Positions 6,124 through 6,613 of a DNA stretch of 6,613 nt are shown piece after piece. Source of the DNA: Caldilineales bacterium (GTDB lineage: Bacteria; Chloroflexota; Anaerolineae; JAAEKA01). Made by a program: the position numbers and the translations under genes. Numbering within the stretch: the stretch's first letter is position 1; every line of letters begins with the position of its first letter. Under the pieces are notes generated by a model. That model saw nothing but the letters and a program-made list of their open reading frames with translations, ran no database searches and was not told where the DNA came from. The stretch covers positions 1 through 6,613 of the forward strand of contig JAJTXO010000225.1 in NCBI GenBank assembly GCA_021463315.1, in the 5' to 3' direction.

Positions 6124-6454
6124 CGGCTGCCTCCTGATGGAATCAGATTAGTGTCGATCAAAACCCCCTACGATCCAACGACGCCGCTCAGGGCTTGTTA
6201 CATCGTTCTAAAATCGGCCTGTTGGATCGAGAGCGAAGCTTCGCAATCGTCTTAGGCGCTACGTGCGCCAGTTGGGTAGCGACGACCCTGGCCGTGTCTG
6301 TGTGTCGCGCTGTCTGACTGAAGCCGCTGCCTCGAGGTGCGCCCCATGGCACAAATCTCAGACGCGCCAGAGCCAGTTGGCTGCGGATAGCGCACTGCGC
6401 TGGCCGCCTGGCCTTGCGCCCCGCCTGGAATGACACGGCGCTATTCAGCCGGCC
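6124..6454. other. Leader/intergenic stretch upstream of oppB, no gene recognised
   Basis: Beyond the oppB ribosome-binding site I see no confident promoter or gene. Small structures are present: a 9-bp inverted repeat (6171-6179 with 6221-6229), a 12-bp palindrome gcgaagcttcgc (6233-6244), a 5-bp stem ggcgc/gcgcc (6255-6259 with 6265-6269), and tgacac (6431-6436) facing gtgtca (6456-6461). The gccagttgg stretch occurs at about 6267 and again at about 6371, each followed by a tagcg, suggesting a worn internal duplication. An 82-codon minus-strand frame (6188-6436) is Arg/Ala-rich with no recognisable domain and spans these structures, so I treat it as non-coding. Decayed dispersed-repeat sequence is the likeliest content. 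Confidence 0.45.
6171..6229. promoter_or_regulatory. 9-bp inverted repeat in the oppB leader
   Basis: cgatccaac (6171-6179) and gttggatcg (6221-6229) are perfect inverted copies separated by 41 nt, 48-106 bases upstream of oppB. This could be a regulator half-site pair, a leader-RNA stem, or the ends of a decayed repeat. The sequence does not decide between these, and no regulator gene is nearby. Confidence 0.25.
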
Positions 6455-6561
6455 GGTGTCATCTCAATAAACCGGGGTCGAGACTTCCGAAGTCTGCGCA
6501 GGTTTGTTCAAAACGAGCTCACAGTCCATAAGACTTCGGAAGTCTTCCCCAATTTGAGATG
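6455..6561. repeat. Dispersed palindromic repeat, copy B
   Basis: Bases 6469-6545 match 1-77 without a difference; copy B then has one extra T (6546) before the shared ccccaat. The two palindromes lie at 6481-6495 and 6531-6545. The left end ggtgtcatctcaat (6455-6468) is the inverted counterpart of the right end of copy A (87-100). Copy B's own right end (ttgagatg, 6554-6561) keeps only the inner part of that sequence and runs into a ccggccgg stretch that also occurs just left of the element. Both copies point the same way and bracket all five genes. Confidence 0.8.
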
Positions 6562-6613
6562 TGTCGCCGGCCGGAATGGAAGATGTCGCTAGAAACAACG
6601 GGCGGGCCCATCC
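6562..6613. other. Right edge of window, nothing recognised
   Basis: These 52 bases after copy B hold no start codon with a usable ribosome-binding site, no RNA gene and no clear repeat beyond the ccggccgg shared with 6449-6456. They may be upstream sequence of a gene outside the window. Confidence 0.4.

Noticed and set aside
6188..6436. Minus-strand 82-codon frame upstream of oppB
   Set aside because: Arg/Ala/Gln-rich, no clear ribosome-binding site, no recognisable domain, and it spans palindromes and a worn duplication.
1..6561. Composite transposon flanked by insertion sequences
   Set aside because: The flanking repeats are about 110 bp, non-coding, and no transposase or recombinase gene is in the window.

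Overview
The window is GC-rich bacterial chromosomal DNA holding five complete protein genes in two convergent units, set among several families of short non-coding repeats. It starts and ends inside or just past copies of one repeat. The gene set and the repeat-rich spacers (7-nt CGTAAC-type arrays, and a palindromic element with a GTCATTGCGAGG core) are reminiscent of Chloroflexota (Anaerolineae/Caldilineae-like), probably from a metagenome. This taxonomic guess is tentative; no marker gene is present.

Layout. Bases 1-100 are a palindrome-rich repeat (copy A), and 105-294 are a long imperfect inverted repeat. A good sigma-70-type promoter candidate lies at 342-370, followed by a 7-nt tandem/inverted repeat block (372-584). 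A plus-strand cation diffusion facilitator (CDF) metal efflux gene runs from 590 to 1525. A 13-bp perfect hairpin at 1512-1546 overlaps its stop codon and separates it from the opposing unit. On the minus strand, transcription order is oppB (6123-4906), a second 7-nt repeat block (4910-4789), oppC (4736-3735), oppD (3727-2624) and oppF (2634-1594). Bases 6124-6454 form a leader/intergenic stretch with inverted repeats but no convincing gene. Bases 6455-6561 are copy B of the terminal repeat; the rest of the window holds nothing I recognise.

How the genes work together. OppB and OppC would form the membrane channel, and OppD and OppF the two ATPases, of an Opp/Dpp-type peptide importer. Both ATPases keep all nucleotide-binding motifs and a four-cysteine C-terminal motif linked in this family to an iron-sulphur cluster. 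The substrate-binding protein is not in the window. oppC-oppD-oppF are tightly packed (7-nt gap, then 11-nt overlap), but oppB is separated from oppC by the repeat block. The CDF gene is an independent neighbour with its own promoter candidate.

The most notable signal is the 7-nt repeat family. Its period puts a TAA in every reading frame, its arms face each other so both strands are covered, and its two blocks sit exactly at gene edges: one ends 5 nt before the CDF start codon, and the other supplies the stop codon of oppB. I saw no defence system, CRISPR, transposase or RNA gene.
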